This document shows, one piece after another, positions 39,138 through 51,644 of a stretch of DNA of 64,000 nucleotides (within the stretch, counting starts at the first letter, position 1; each line of letters begins with the position of its first letter). Source of the stretch: Portulaca oleracea (lineage: Eukaryota; Streptophyta; Magnoliopsida; Caryophyllales; Portulacaceae); NCBI GenBank assembly GCA_029582165.1, contig CM055869.1:8836425-8900424 (forward strand), read 5' to 3'. The notes below the pieces were generated by a model. That model saw only the letters and a list, made by a program, of their open reading frames with translations. It had not been told where the DNA came from and did not search any database. A program made the position numbers and the translations under genes.

Positions 39138-40252
39138 ATTACTAGAAAATATATTTTTTGAAATCATAAAAAATACTCATCTTAATTTAAGATGTAGTAT
39201 ATCATTGTCATTCAATAATCTCTAACTTTATTTTGTAAGTAGCAATATTTTTTTCGAAAATGATAAACATGTTGCGGTAAGATGGATCCATCTTGCTGCA
39301 AGATGGATATTCTTGCATGACGTGGCACACTCAACATCATTTGACAAATTCTGTTAACTTTCAGCCAATTTCAATAATTTTTAGCAAATACTTACCTCCC
39401 CCACCTTTAGGTAAATTCTAAAAGCCTATTACCGGTGCTAATTTTAGATCGATGCTGCATAATGTCTCCTTCCACAAAGGGTAACTTTTTGCTTAATGAA
39501 AACCCCTGCACCCTGTTGGTTGTTGTCTTGCTGATTTTGTTTACTGCAGATGAAGAAATCTGCAGAATACTGCTTCAGAAGCATCCAGAAATGATAACAA
39601 AGAAAGACGAGGATGAAGTCACGCTCCTGAACAAATGGGTAACATTTGGTAAACTTTGGCCAATAGAGTTGCTAGTAAACAGAGAAGACTCCTCTGCATG
39701 GAGGAGGACATTCATGGACCTCATGTGTTCCACCGATAAGTTAAACGGATACAACCCTCTTCATGTTGCCTGTTACAATCGCACTGATGAAAGTGTTGAA
39801 ATTGCTCAACTCCTTTTGCAAACTTACATGAGTTTTTATGAGAAAGAAAGAGAAACTGATCCTGGAATGGTTCAGTTGAGCCCTTTGAAAAAAGAGTGCA
39901 AAGAAGGGGCCACCCCTTTGATCTTGGCCTTGCTCACTCGTAATGAAAAGCTTGCCATGTATTACTTATCGATCGATCTTGAATATGGTGTCATATACGG
40001 CGCAAAGAGCGCGCTTTTCTATGCTGTTTATATGGGTTGTGATCAAGTGGTGGAGATGATCTTGACCACCATGGATAAATCACGGTTTCAGTTTATGAAG
40101 CATACATCTGAAGCCGGGAACCATGTTTTACATATGGCAGCAAAGTGCAAAGGTGAGAACCCTAGCTATTTTCTCAAGTACTTGTTAATCGTCCTTGGAT
40201 TAACTACTTAGATATATAACTGGAAAAAGTTTATCCGACGCGATTACTAGAC

Positions 40253-40851
40253 GAGTAAAATTACATTTACCCTAACTGACTTTTGTGGTAATAATTTTTG
40301 CACACCTGACATTTGTGAAATAATTTTCTTTCACCTTATCTGACATTGAGTGAAAGTGATTTTTAGTGCCAAAATCCGGTTACTTCTCATTGGAAATGAG
40401 AAAATACAAACATACCCCTACATGACTATGTGAATGTACCATGTTGCTTATAATATTGAAAATAAAATAACTTAAATGACTATTTCATTGTTTTGTATGG
40501 AAAAAGGTGTGTCGAAACTCTAAATAGAAAACACTAACAGTCGATTTCTCTCACACTCATCTTTTTCAACACTCGCCTGTTAATGCCATATGAATTAATA
40601 TTAAGGGTAAAAACGTCAATTCATATTTAATTGAAAGTCATATGAATTAATATCAAGGGTAAAAATTAAAGTCAATTCATATTTACCTTTTTAATGTTAC
40701 ATCAGTAAATCCAACAAAAATCAATTATAAATCTTAGAGGGTTTAAATTTATGAACACTTAATGTCAGGTAAGGTGAAAATTATTTCACAAATGTCAGGT
40801 GTGCAAAAATTATTACCACAAATGTCAGGTAGGGTAACTGTAATTTACTCT
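40253..40851. mobile_element. Mutator-like MITE in an ankyrin-gene intron, 9-bp target duplication
   Basis: Inverted arms of about 100 bp: TTGTGGTAATAATTTTTGCA at the left is the exact reverse complement of TGCAAAAATTATTACCACAA at the right, with CACACCTGACATTTGTGAAA alongside. TTACTAGAC is duplicated exactly at 40244-40252 and 40852-40860. A 9-bp duplication with long inverted ends points to the Mutator superfamily. Confidence 0.85.
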
Positions 40852-42904
40852 TTACTAGACTAAATCGAGTACAATATTATAATATGCATGGTTCTGATGG
40901 AGATTTTCAATACATTTATCTGGATAAGTTGACACATTAAACACATTTAATTGAATGGGTCGTTATGGGCTTACCGTAATCGTTAATGAGGAAATCCCCA
41001 TGATATGTATTTAACTGTGACATCGCTATTTTTATATCTATGCAGAAGAAACTGCAGAGTTGTTGGTGAAATAATTCCCATCACTAGTTAATACACCTGA
41101 TAGAGATGGAAAAATGCCCCTTGATGTAGCAGCAGAAGAAGGCTCAGCATGGCTAATCAAATTATTGTTGACAAAGGAACCTTCCTCAATCACAAAAGCA
41201 CCTAATGCCTGGATTAATGCTTGTAAAAAGGGACGTGTATCAGCTGTTGAGGCATTCATGAACTACTGCAAAGATTTTAGGAAGCTTTGCCTAGAAAGAA
41301 GAGATACGCCGTTGCACCATATTCGACTGCAGAGTTACCAAGAATATCAGGACTTCGTAGCGATCCCATTGATCAACGAGATGAAGAACTCACGTGATTA
41401 TGAAGACTCAACTCCTCTGCATCGGGCGATAGAATCCAAAGATATCGTCTTAGCTGAAGTACTCCTTACTGAAGGGGTTGATCGAACAACCATCAAGAAC
41501 AAAAATGGCAAAACAGCTACAGACTTATTATTAGAGATGTACAACCAGGATTCTGATTGGGTATGCATAATTCTAATTCAAGATAGTTAGGAAGAATTTT
41601 GATACAAGGCAGTTTATAATTTTCATACACTAATTAACTTGTATATATCCTACACTAAATTTCAGGAAGAGATGTGTAAACGGATTCATGTGAATCCGCG
41701 GTTGAAAACTATATACATCATGGGGGGAGGAGGAGGAGGAGGAGCACGAGCACAAGGCAATAGTAGCAGCCTATCAGTCGGTGAGATGCGTGCTACATTG
41801 TCAGTTGTGGCAGCCCTTTTAGCGACTCTTACATTCGCAGCTGGGTTCACTCTTCCTGGCGGCTTGAACCAGGATACAGGGGAGGCACTTATGCCTGCAA
41901 AAGCGGCATTTTTGGTGTTCATACTAGCAGATACATACGCAATGTGTTGCTCTATGCTGGTCTTATTCTGTCTAATATGGTCTATGGTTTGTGATCATGA
42001 CAAATCGTTAGTACTAATAGATCGAAGTGTGTTGATTCTCATGCAATCCCTTTATGGAACTCTGCTGGCATTTATGACCGGAATCTATACTGTCATTTCG
42101 CGCAAGTCCTTGTGGGCCGCGATCATTATCTTTGTGATGTGCTCTCTGGTTGGAATATCAGCCAATCGGAGTATTCTTTATAGGGTGATTGACAAGTTAA
42201 TCCCATCTACAAACAATGGAAAGAACAATCAAGATCAAGCCCAATTACAAGGGCAACAGGTAAATTTTCTTGCTAATTTATGACTTTCATGACATATATA
42301 TACATATATTCTGGATTCAGCATCTATAATGTTGAAGCACTGGAGAAATTTTCTGGGAAATGAAACTACAGCGAGCACAAGCAACTCTCAAAACACTGTG
42401 GCATCTGTCTCAAATGTGTAGATTGAATATGTCGGCGGCAGACTGCATAATCTTTGTCTTTGGATCTGAAGATGGATTCTACGTACAGCTGCTACCGTGC
42501 ACTATCCAATTGTGTCGTGTCAATTTGTGTGTGATCTTTGCTCTGCCTTTTGAGTTTCCTTGCATTCTTTTTCTTTATCATGTTATCCACTTTTTCCTCT
42601 GGCATGATTGCTGTTAATTAGCTGATTTTCTAGTTTAGTTGGTAGTTGGTACCTTTTTTTGAGATCATCGTGTAGCTGTTACTTATTTTTCCTCAATTCG
42701 GTCGAATTAGTTCATTTGTATTGTTTGTGGATTACTCCTGCATTATGAATTATCGGTTATTTATAATCTAAATATCAAGAAGTTGGTTTATCAATCTACC
42801 TAGTTATGTTGCTCATATATTAGTTTACTTTTAAGTTTTAACAGTATAGTATGTATAATATAAGTTAACTTAGGCTAATTACATACATTATTTACTTTGG
42901 GCGA

Positions 42905-43440
42905 GTATGGGGTTTTTGAATATTAATATACTGAATTTTTTGGGTGTTGGACAATAATACACTGAACGTTAATCTTGGACAATAATACTCTGTACTTTGG
43001 GCCTGTTGAACAATAATGCACCTAGAACGATTCCGACAATGGCTGACTCGGTGACAATCATACTTAGTAGGTGGAGGAGATGAATTGACCCAAAATATTT
43101 AAACTTATGACTTATCAGCTAATCCACACATAAGTAAAGAGAATCAACTTTGAAAAGAGTAAAAAATTTAAAATCACATTTGCTTAAACATGTTTTCGCT
43201 GAGACATTGTTGTTGTAGTTGTATAAAATCACATTTTCTTGTGTAGATATTATTTAGTCAATTTATCATATGGGCCCGCCCCGTAAGATCGCCACTAGTC
43301 AGCCACCATCGAAATCGTTTCAGATACATTATTGTCCAACACCCCTCAAAATTCAATGCATTTTTATCCAATGTCAAAGTTCAATGCATTATTGTTCAAT
43401 ACCCCAAAAATTCAATATATTAGCATCCAAAAATCTTTTA
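42905..43440. mobile_element. Foldback element with about 160-bp inverted arms
   Basis: The left arm (about 42915-43065) and the right arm (about 43290-43438) are diverged reverse complements. Left TGGACAATAATACACTGAAC pairs with right TTCAATGCATTATTGTTCAA, and left ACGATTCCGACAATGGCTGAC pairs with right GTCAGCCACCATCGAAATCGT. Each arm holds three or four GACAATAATRCAYTGAA-like subunits. No clear target duplication was found. Confidence 0.7.
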
Positions 43441-44132
43441 CTCTATACTGTATTACACATTGATATAGTTAATACGGTGCTCATCATAATATTATAGTAA
43501 GTTGTTTTTATTGTCCAACAGGGTTTGTCAAATTCATGGGTAACTTTAGTTTTTCAATTTTTACTAGTTCTTACCTAAATTTACCAAAATTTATCAAAAT
43601 TTATCAAAAATTACCAAAGTCAAAAAATTAAAAAAAATTAATTTTGATATATTAGCGTAAATTTGCCAAAAGTTATCAAAATTTACCAAAAGTTACCAAA
43701 ATTTAATTTTTACTAAACTGTTTTTTACCCATTAATTTTACACATCCTTTTACCAAAAGATATGAATAATGTCAATCGAATACATCAAACATAAGTTGCG
43801 ATTGATTAATGACTAAAACAGTATTGTATCTCTCCATTCCATATTAATTGTCGACATAAGAAATTGTGCAGTTAAATTTTAATATAAACAATTTACTACG
43901 TAAAATTATTATCATTAAATTCTAAAGACAAGTAAATAAGAATTATAAAAAAAAAACCCCCGAAGAAAAGAAGAAAGAAAAAAAATTGCACTCTCACATC
44001 TGCAATTTCATGCCGAGTTTGATTCCGCTACATGAACCAATCGAAACCCCACGAGCATTTACAACCCTTTTCCCATCAAAACTTGTCGATTAATTTCATG
44101 AAAGCACGCATCAATTTTTGTCTCCCGTCTGA
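43441..44132. other. Intergenic DNA with ACCAAAATTTATCAAA repeats and a Stowaway fragment
   Basis: Short tandem-like ACCAAAATTTATCA units fill 43578-43710. At about 43832-43870, TCTCCATTCCATATTAATTG resembles one end of the Stowaway-type family at 30.65 kb, without a partner end. The promoter of the next gene should lie in the last part. Confidence 0.5.
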
Positions 44133-45667
44133 ATGTTGTCCATCAAAACCCTTGTTTCCAAGTATTCTCAAACCCATCGAAAACCCCCCATAAACCCTTT
44201 TGAATTTGCAAGTAACCCAAATGATGCGCACACTCCAGGACTTCTGAAATCCTGGTTGATTTCTTTAGCAACTCAAAAACCCATTTCTGTTTTAGCACAA
44301 TCAGAAACCCCAACAACCCAAGAATCTCAAAAACCAACCCCGAATGTTAAGCCCGAGCGCAAGAGCAAGAAACCTTTGGATGTTGTATTCAGGGAAGCAG
44401 TTGGGTTGTGCGAGAGGACAGAGATTAACGAGAGTAAGATTGAAACAAATGAAGACGAAGATGCTGAATTGAAGAAGAAATTATGGGATTTGGAGATGGA
44501 GTTGAGGCAATTGAAGGCAATATCTCAAGAACAAGGGAGCAAATTCATCCAGAAATTGGATGATAAAGTTGAGGATGGGTCCAAATCTAAACCCAAAAGC
44601 TTGCATAAGGTTTTTGTGGGTGAAAATGGTGGTGGTGAAAAATTTCTTGGGAGTAAAGATGTCGTTTTGTTTAAAGAACTTTCAAAGGATATGCAAGTGT
44701 TGTTGAAGTATTTGTATGATAGAGGGTACTTCAAAGGTGCTAACTTTATTCCGGAGAATAAGTTTGATATTAGCTATTTTGACAGTCCATATGCCCGTGG
44801 TTTCCTCAAGTGTGCTGTGGAGAGATTTGGGAAAGACAATCAAGAAATTTCTCAGTAAGTTGCTCATTTTCTTTGCTTTCTTTTCTTCTAAAGTTTGGTT
44901 TTTGCTTACTACTTGGTTCTTTTTCCTTTCTTATATTGACAAACTCTTACAAATGAAAAATTTGAAGAAGGTGGTTGGAGATTAGTATTGGGCTTATGTA
45001 GATTAGGAGGTGAAATACCTTAATCAATAAGAAGCATGCAGTTCAGGCCATTGATTGTTCTTAAGGTGTTTGAGCTACATCTGTATTCTTTGGCTGCTTG
45101 TTTGAGCTACGTCGAAAAATTAGGTTTCCAATGTTTGTGTAATTGTGTTGCAGGTGGCTCTCTGGCAGTGATTTGAAGACGGTTGCTCTATTTGGTTGTC
45201 CTTCCATGAAAAAGAGAGAGGTCTTTGCAGCTAAATGGTTGCGAACATTTTTGCGGATATCAGAAGAAACTGTGAGTAGATTTCCTCACATTCTTTCCTC
45301 GACTTGATGATCATAGACACATTTTCCTGCACCTTCAAGTGATCACAGTTGTGGAGTGGGGCAGTGTTAATAGTGGAGGATTATGACCGTCGACTTGTGT
45401 TATTTTGTCTAATTGACTTTCTAACAGTCGGCAAAAATGTTTCAGGTTTGCAGCAAATGCAGGTTGAAGGGATCGTGCAAGTTTGCAAATCAGACAACAT
45501 GGAGTGATAATGATACCGAGAATTTGAGGTTGGATTTGTTAATGAGACTTCTGAGTGCCTACTCTCTGGAGGATATGCCTGCTGAGCTCAAGCTAACAGA
45601 TGATGTCAAGGCTTCTGTCAGTCGACTAATACATAATGTTATAAGCTTAACTGAAAAGTCTACATGA
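44133..45667 (+). CDS. Organellar zinc-finger protein, VAR3/OZ-like C-terminal domain, 3 exons
   Basis: Exons 44133-44854, 45154-45271 and 45446-45667 join in phase to 353 residues. The N terminus (MLSIKTLVSKYSQTHRKPP) is basic, Ser/Thr-bearing and nearly free of acid residues, like an organelle targeting peptide. A charged coiled-coil-like stretch lies at about 105-140. The C-terminal part has YFDSPYARGFLKCAVERFG, WLSGSDLKTVALFGCPS, and a C-x2-C-x5-C cluster (VCSKCRLKGSCKF, from about residue 281). This arrangement is the one I know from the plant VAR3/OZ zinc-finger proteins of chloroplasts and mitochondria, some of which act in RNA editing. RanBP2-type fingers of those proteins are not seen here. 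Function and organelle are inferred. Confidence 0.75.
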
Positions 45668-46882
45668 ATTGGCCAGGATTTCTTGCTATTGCGTGTCGAC
45701 CTTTTCAATATAATCATTGACATCTGTTTAGAAGAGATATTGATGGCAAAACTTTCAATACTTTTTCATCTTTTCTGTGGCTATTAATTCAAATGAGGTG
45801 CTAGCCAATAAATACAATATGCAGAGAACTCTTGCCTAACAGTAAATGTAATGAATGTCTTGAAAGATAAACAAATTAAGTTTAGAATCTCATTGGAACT
45901 TGCCTTGAATCCCTTCAAAGTTGAAAGTTATGTTTCCTAACCCCTTCCAAAGTTTCAACAACTAGGCATACCAATCGTAAAAGCGAACATCGAGTGTAAG
46001 CAAACATCCAATATAAAACATCCAGTGTAAGCGAACATCCAATATATACGTGTATATACGTGTGTGCGCGTGTGGTTTTTCAACCGACTCATTTGATTAT
46101 ACAAGGCCTCTCTCATCTTCCAGAAAGGGTATTCAGCACCAAGTCATCATTCTTTGATTTATTTTTTTCCCTCTATTTTTAAATGAAAATTCTGAAGCTC
46201 TCTGATATCTTTCAACAAGCCAAGGAGGAAAGAAAAAACAAAAGAGGAAATTAAACGGAGGCATTCCAAAACGGGCTTGAATATACATTCGACTAATCTA
46301 AGTTAACGTTATCTTTTCTTGGTTGTATAATAGAATATATTAAGCGATCAAATTGAGTTAATTCTTAATTATGATTTATTGACAAAAGCCAAGAGATTAT
46401 ACTAGATTACTAGAATGATGCACGCAACACTCTAGTTAACATATACAGTACCTGCAGTTTAGGCAAAAGATGCTATTCTGTTTCTGTATATGATCAAGCA
46501 CTAACGCAATACGTTTAAGAGAGTATGGCAACAGAATGCAACCACAATGACCATTGAACTCCATCGGGATATGGTTTTTGCGCCATCTTTCCCCAACTAA
46601 AGTAGGTAACTTCCAAGTTCCAACAATAGTAATGTCAATGAATTATTTACAATCAATTTACTCGCGTCACTTTTCCATCTGCACCAATTTTCCAAGACAA
46701 AGTGAAGGCATTTTCCCAATATGCTGTACAACCAGGTCATCATACTATCAAGTACTTCACACAAAGGGACATGTGACTGACACGACAACAGTCTAAAGAA
46801 TGAGGAGGCTGCAGAAATCTACAATTTGGCCCGGCAAGCAGCTTTCTAGGGCAAGGTGGAATATGTACAGAGATTCCCAACT
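45668..46882. other. Intergenic DNA between two convergent genes
   Basis: This holds the 3' flanks of the zinc-finger gene (plus) and the FYVE-SYLF gene (minus). A short repeat, CGAACATCCAATATA, occurs near 46030 with variants at about 45990-46045. No gene is seen. Confidence 0.4.
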
Positions 46883-49800
46883 TCACCACTCCAGTTTCTG
46901 GTATAGATCTGATAATGCATCATAGAGAACAGTAGCAGCAGGGGGTCTTGGCAATGGCCCGAGCAGAATGTCCGATGCCTTGAGGGATGAATTCCCATAG
47001 AATCTCGAGTTTGCTTTGTGGCGAGTTGTGACAATATTACTCTCAAGGGAGCACCCGACAAAAGCACCTGCATAGTCAAACCATACAATGTTAAATTCTG
47101 AGGTCTTCATTCTCCAGTGTAGTTTAGTGCATATTACGCTGGAAGTAAATGGAAGATTTAGCAGTGGTGTGTGACTTGCCTTTGCTGGAGCTGTATGTAT
47201 AACAAGCTGCACAACCTCCATCACCAGCACGTAAGTCGGCTTCTGCAGCTCTTCCAACAACCCCAACAGCAGCACTCATTCCAGCACCAAAGGACAGGTG
47301 CATATTCCCTCCAAACATTTTGACCGCCTCAGTAGTTCTCAACACTATTATGAAGTCTGTAAATTCTCCTCCCGCCTGCTCATAAATAAAGATAACATGA
47401 CATCGTCACGTAGAAGTTCAAAAACAAAACACTCCATGGTCTCATATGGATATCTAAGACTGATAGTATTAGCTACTGACTCTCAAATCTTTTTTTAATA
47501 AAAAGAAAACAGTGGAAACATTTCATGCCCATGAACAAGGAGGAACCCAGCACTGAGTAAATGACTACAGAAAGCCCACTTTCTACAAGTATTAATACAT
47601 GCCTCTCCTTCTCGGTATTTTATCCATCTCTGTCAGTTGGCAGAGAGATTAATATTGCATCCTCAGAAAATGATAACACTAACGTTTTTCTTAGAGAAAA
47701 CTTATGATGTGTTGGAAGGTGTGGGTTTTGATTTGGCTAACAGTTGGACCACTGTAGATGAACTTGCATCCCTCTTTTCTAAGACCTAGAAAGAGTTGAA
47801 AACTCTAGGATTACAAAGGTTGAAGTCTGATTTTCCCAGGAGCTACTACATGGATCACTAAATAGCAGTACAGCACTGGACCTGAATGCTTGCTTGCCCA
47901 CATGACCACAAGTGCAACACCTCATATTACTGCGACCTAGAGCTCCAATATCCTCCAAATCCACTTTAAATCTTGTGCTTTCTAGTATTGAATCACCCAG
48001 TAGGCAAACTATGGCTCGTGATGTCTGAAATAAATGGTCCTGTCTTTCCTCAAAACATGATTCAGTTTTAGAAGAGAAATCATCACCATTACATCAAATA
48101 CGAACAAACCCAGTCCAGGCTGCTAATCTCAATGAAAGTTATAGTTCATTCTTGGCTGCAGAACAAGGAAGCAAAGGGGTTGGAAAAAGCTTCTTAAATC
48201 AGGATATACAATCACTAAGAAATAGACCTTTGCTTCCACTTTTCAGTAAGTTCCTTAGTTCCTCATATGGCTTATGGCTTTATGGGGAATTTCTAGGAGA
48301 GCAGCCGACCAGAAACACTATATTAATACAAGCTCAAAACCCCCATTTTAGAAAGAACATGCAAGTTTTAGGAAGACCGCATGTAAAGCCGCTTCACTCT
48401 ACTAAATTCAGAGGCCAATTCAAACAATATTGCTATATAAACTTATAATAAGTGTGATGTCATGAAGTTTCCACACCTTTGACTCTCATAATACATATAA
48501 CAGGCCCAAATTTACCACAAGCATTCAATTTGGAATTTAGAATATAAAATTGAAAAAGTATTCACCAGAGGGCACTCATCAGCACAACCATGCTCTAACC
48601 ACATAATGAATCAGACAAGTATATGCACCCTTGGATTTCACAAATCACACCTAGTCAAATGTTAACAAAAAGCAATAATCCGTGAGGCTATCCACAAACC
48701 TACTTCTTTCTTCTTCTTTTTTTTTGGGTGGGGTGGGGGGGGGGGGGGGGGGTTAATGAAGCATCATAAAATATTCCTTCAAAAATGTTTTGCACCCACT
48801 GCAAAGTGTAAAAAACACTGTAACCTTCACATATGAATCCAAGAAGGATACTCAACTGCCCAAATTCACAATAATGACATTATCACATTGAAATTCATAA
48901 AGCAGCAGCAAGCAGGCAGGTGAGAGAGGTTTTAAGCAGATGCAAATATGCACAAGATCAACAAAACAAGATAAACTATCACATTTGGTGTCACAATAGG
49001 ATCGAGTCTCACCTGCGCTCCCCAACCTAAACCAAATGAAGCAATGGCAGAAGGAGCAGACCAAGATCCATCCTTTCTGCGAGCAACAACCAGGCCTGTA
49101 CCTACTTTGTAGGTCATCACCGTTCCAACTTTAGCAACAGTTAGAATGGCAAGGCCTTTAGCCTGCTTGAGGATAGCATCTGGAATGGATTTTTCAGGAG
49201 AGAGAGCACCAATCTGCACATTTGTTTATCACGGGCAAGTCAAAGATATGGCTTGTTCATGCTGAGAACAATTTCAATCTTTTGATTAAGAGATTCCAAG
49301 ATAAAGATCTGTGAAGTCCACAGACTCATCAGTTCTTATTTTGCACATGACAAGAAGTCTTACTTGCAAAGGTGAGATCATACAATATTCAATGTTTAAG
49401 ACCATAGCATGGTGAATATATACTTTTTTGATGGGGGAGCTAACAAAGGTTTATAACAAATCCCAACAAAGAAGAATAATAAAATCAAATGAAAAGAGGA
49501 TCCTCAGTTTCTTTCAATAAAAGAGAAACCAGCATAAAAGAAATTAACTGCTTCAAGATTACTGGCAACCTTAAGGAAAGGGCTGGAATAGGAATTATTC
49601 TATATGTATGCTAACCAAACAGTTTAAGGATTTATGGTTATATACCTTATTATAACCTTTGAGAGTATTTGCAGCCTTGTAAATTTCATATTCCATGGAC
49701 CGGCCCCATGGGAAATTCAGCCATGATCTTAAGGTACTGAGATCAGTCACATCATGGGTTGGCAACTGCGCAGCACGACTGACTTGGTCCATCAAATAAC

Positions 49801-51644
49801 CCTGGACAGACTCCAATCGCACGCAGCACACATCACAGACTCGTTGTGGATCAGATGTGTGAAACTTCGCAGGCAATAAACTTCTCCCTTTCGAGCATTC
49901 ATTGCAGAATAAACCCCCACAAAACCGACAGTGATGCCTGGAGCAAATGATAGGATGGAAACGGGCGCTACAAAGCATGCAGGCTGATGCAGAACTGTCA
50001 GGCATCCAACGAGGAGGGTCTGCCTCCAGAATCTCCTGCACGTTAACTTCAGTTGCCTCAACAAGAGTTTCAGCCATTTCCTTCCACGCTTGTTCCAGGA
50101 ACGTAGCTGATATCCAGGAAAGCTGACGTTGATGAAAATCACCTGAAGCAAGAGACTTCACTTTCCCACCAACAGCAACTAGCATTTCAGAAAAGACATC
50201 CCACATGGTGAGCTCCTTATCTTCCCCCATGAAGTGATTCCAGTCCATATCTGTATCAGGGAGGTAACCTCCCTCTACAGAAGAGCTTATAGCCCAATTT
50301 TCACGTTGACTTTCGGGCAAGGGAGGAACGGAAACAGGTATCCAGATCCCAGTTTCTTCAGAAACAGGGGCATCATAAAAGAACAGTTTACCATGCTTCT
50401 GGTTGCCAGGAATTGAACTGTCTACATCATTTTTATCCACCTCAAGACCTGTTGAGGAGTCGGGTTCCGTGTCCCCTGACTTGTTCTCATCTTCTTCCTC
50501 AACCCTATCAGTCGTTCCTTCCTCATCGTCATCCCTTTGCCTCTCAGCTTCTCTAAAAACCTAGTTATGGACAGTAATCACAGTTGAAGTCAAGCTTAAC
50601 ATAAGAATAACAAAACAAAAGGCACAAGGCCTCACTTGCAACTCAGTCATATAATTGGCATTTTCCTCTTGCAGTCATCCTCTGAAAACACACGTTACTA
50701 AAACACTTTTTAGTTATGAGGGTTGCCGCAAGATCCCAATGAAAAGATAGGTGCAACTTGTACATGTTATCAAAGCAATGAAATTATTTTTTCAGCTTAC
50801 CCCATGAAGAAACTAAACCAACAAAACAACCCAACAATTCTGTTATGCGTCTCAATCAGACAATTCTGGTTTGCGTCTCAATCAGCGAACCTGATTGTGT
50901 GAGAACTAACGGTGTACTTCATCTCTATCAACGAACCTGATTGTGTGAGAACTAACGGTATACTTCATCTCTATCAATAGCATATTCAACAGATAGGCAG
51001 CACCAGTAACAATTATCCCTCATACCCTCAAATGCCCCCTTTTAATTTCCTCACATCAAACAGGGATGGAGTGATTGGTCAAACAACTGCTCTTATCACT
51101 AATTATCAATTAATCCTTTCAATTTTTGCCTCACATCCAAATAATGGAATTATCTCTTGTTATGCTCATTAGAATCAATATAAAAACCCTAGCAACGTTT
51201 ATCTCCCGTTCTAATTAACCCCCGCCCCTAATTCCTCAAGCAAACAGCTTATTTCCAATCTGCCTGTCTCAATTTCCACTATTAATCAACGAAATTGAAA
51301 CGCTTACAATTTCCCCTTCCCATGACTAAAGTCGAGGAGATACCAAATACATAAACCTCATAAAAATCCTTCAAGATCACAACCAGAACAACTCCATCAA
51401 ACCCTAAATTTGAAACCCTAAGCAATTGAAACGGCAGCAACTTTCAGTCACATAACAACACCATATCAGAATCAAACAATCATCAAATTCAAACTAACGA
51501 AAGACTTGCAACAAAATTCAGCAATCGAATTAAACCCTATGAAATTAAAACTACCTGCTGAGGGAGCAAGCGAGGTTCATAATCATCAAGCTGAATCTTG
51601 GGGTACCCAAGGCAAGATGAAGAAGGCTCGCAACTGTCCGCCAT
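46883..51644 (-). CDS. CFS1: FYVE-SYLF domain protein (CFS1-type), 5 exons
   Basis: Exons on the minus strand are 51644-51555, 50560-49646, 49213-49013, 47375-47180 and 47067-46883, giving 528 residues with phases closing. The FYVE domain (about 214-277) has the WxxD motif (WMPD), the SRHHCRFCGG basic motif and RVCDVC, which together bind PI3P on endosomes. The SYLF (Ysc84-like) domain fills the C terminus (about 325-528), a module that binds phosphoinositides and actin. Arabidopsis CFS1 (FYVE and SYLF) acts in endosome/autophagosome traffic and cell-death control; a paralogue exists, so the symbol is tentative. The intron after 47180 starts with GC (GCAAGT) rather than GT. A long acidic linker lies at about 30-70. 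Confidence 0.9.
48721..48753 (-). repeat. Poly-G run in an intron of the FYVE-SYLF gene
   Basis: TTTTTTTTTGGGTGGGGTG is followed by about 19 Gs. The exact length is likely to be unreliable. Confidence 0.8.

Larger units (their letters stand above)
36346..42329 (+). pseudogene. Ankyrin-repeat/PGG-domain membrane protein gene (ACD6/ITN1 type), with lesions
   Basis: The pieces recognised are an ankyrin exon ending at 36671, then 39550-40152, 41046-41560, 41666-42259 and a short last exon from 42321 (stop at 42327-42329). Phases agree at every junction. Ankyrin units are visible as GGTPLHVALYLGN, GYNPLHVACYN, TPLILALLTRN, GKMPLDVAAEEG and STPLHRAIESKD. The PGG domain (about 41780-42200) begins LSVVAALLATLTFAAGFTLPGG and has four membrane spans. 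Family members act at the plasma membrane in defence and stress signalling. Two breaks stand out: TAA at 41072-41074 in the third exon, and a one-base frame change near 36590-36605. The true start is not visible. It could be a recent pseudogene or a non-functional allele. Confidence 0.8.

Noticed and set aside
42360..42617. 85-codon frame after the ankyrin gene
   Set aside because: It lies in the presumed 3' untranslated region and has no domain.
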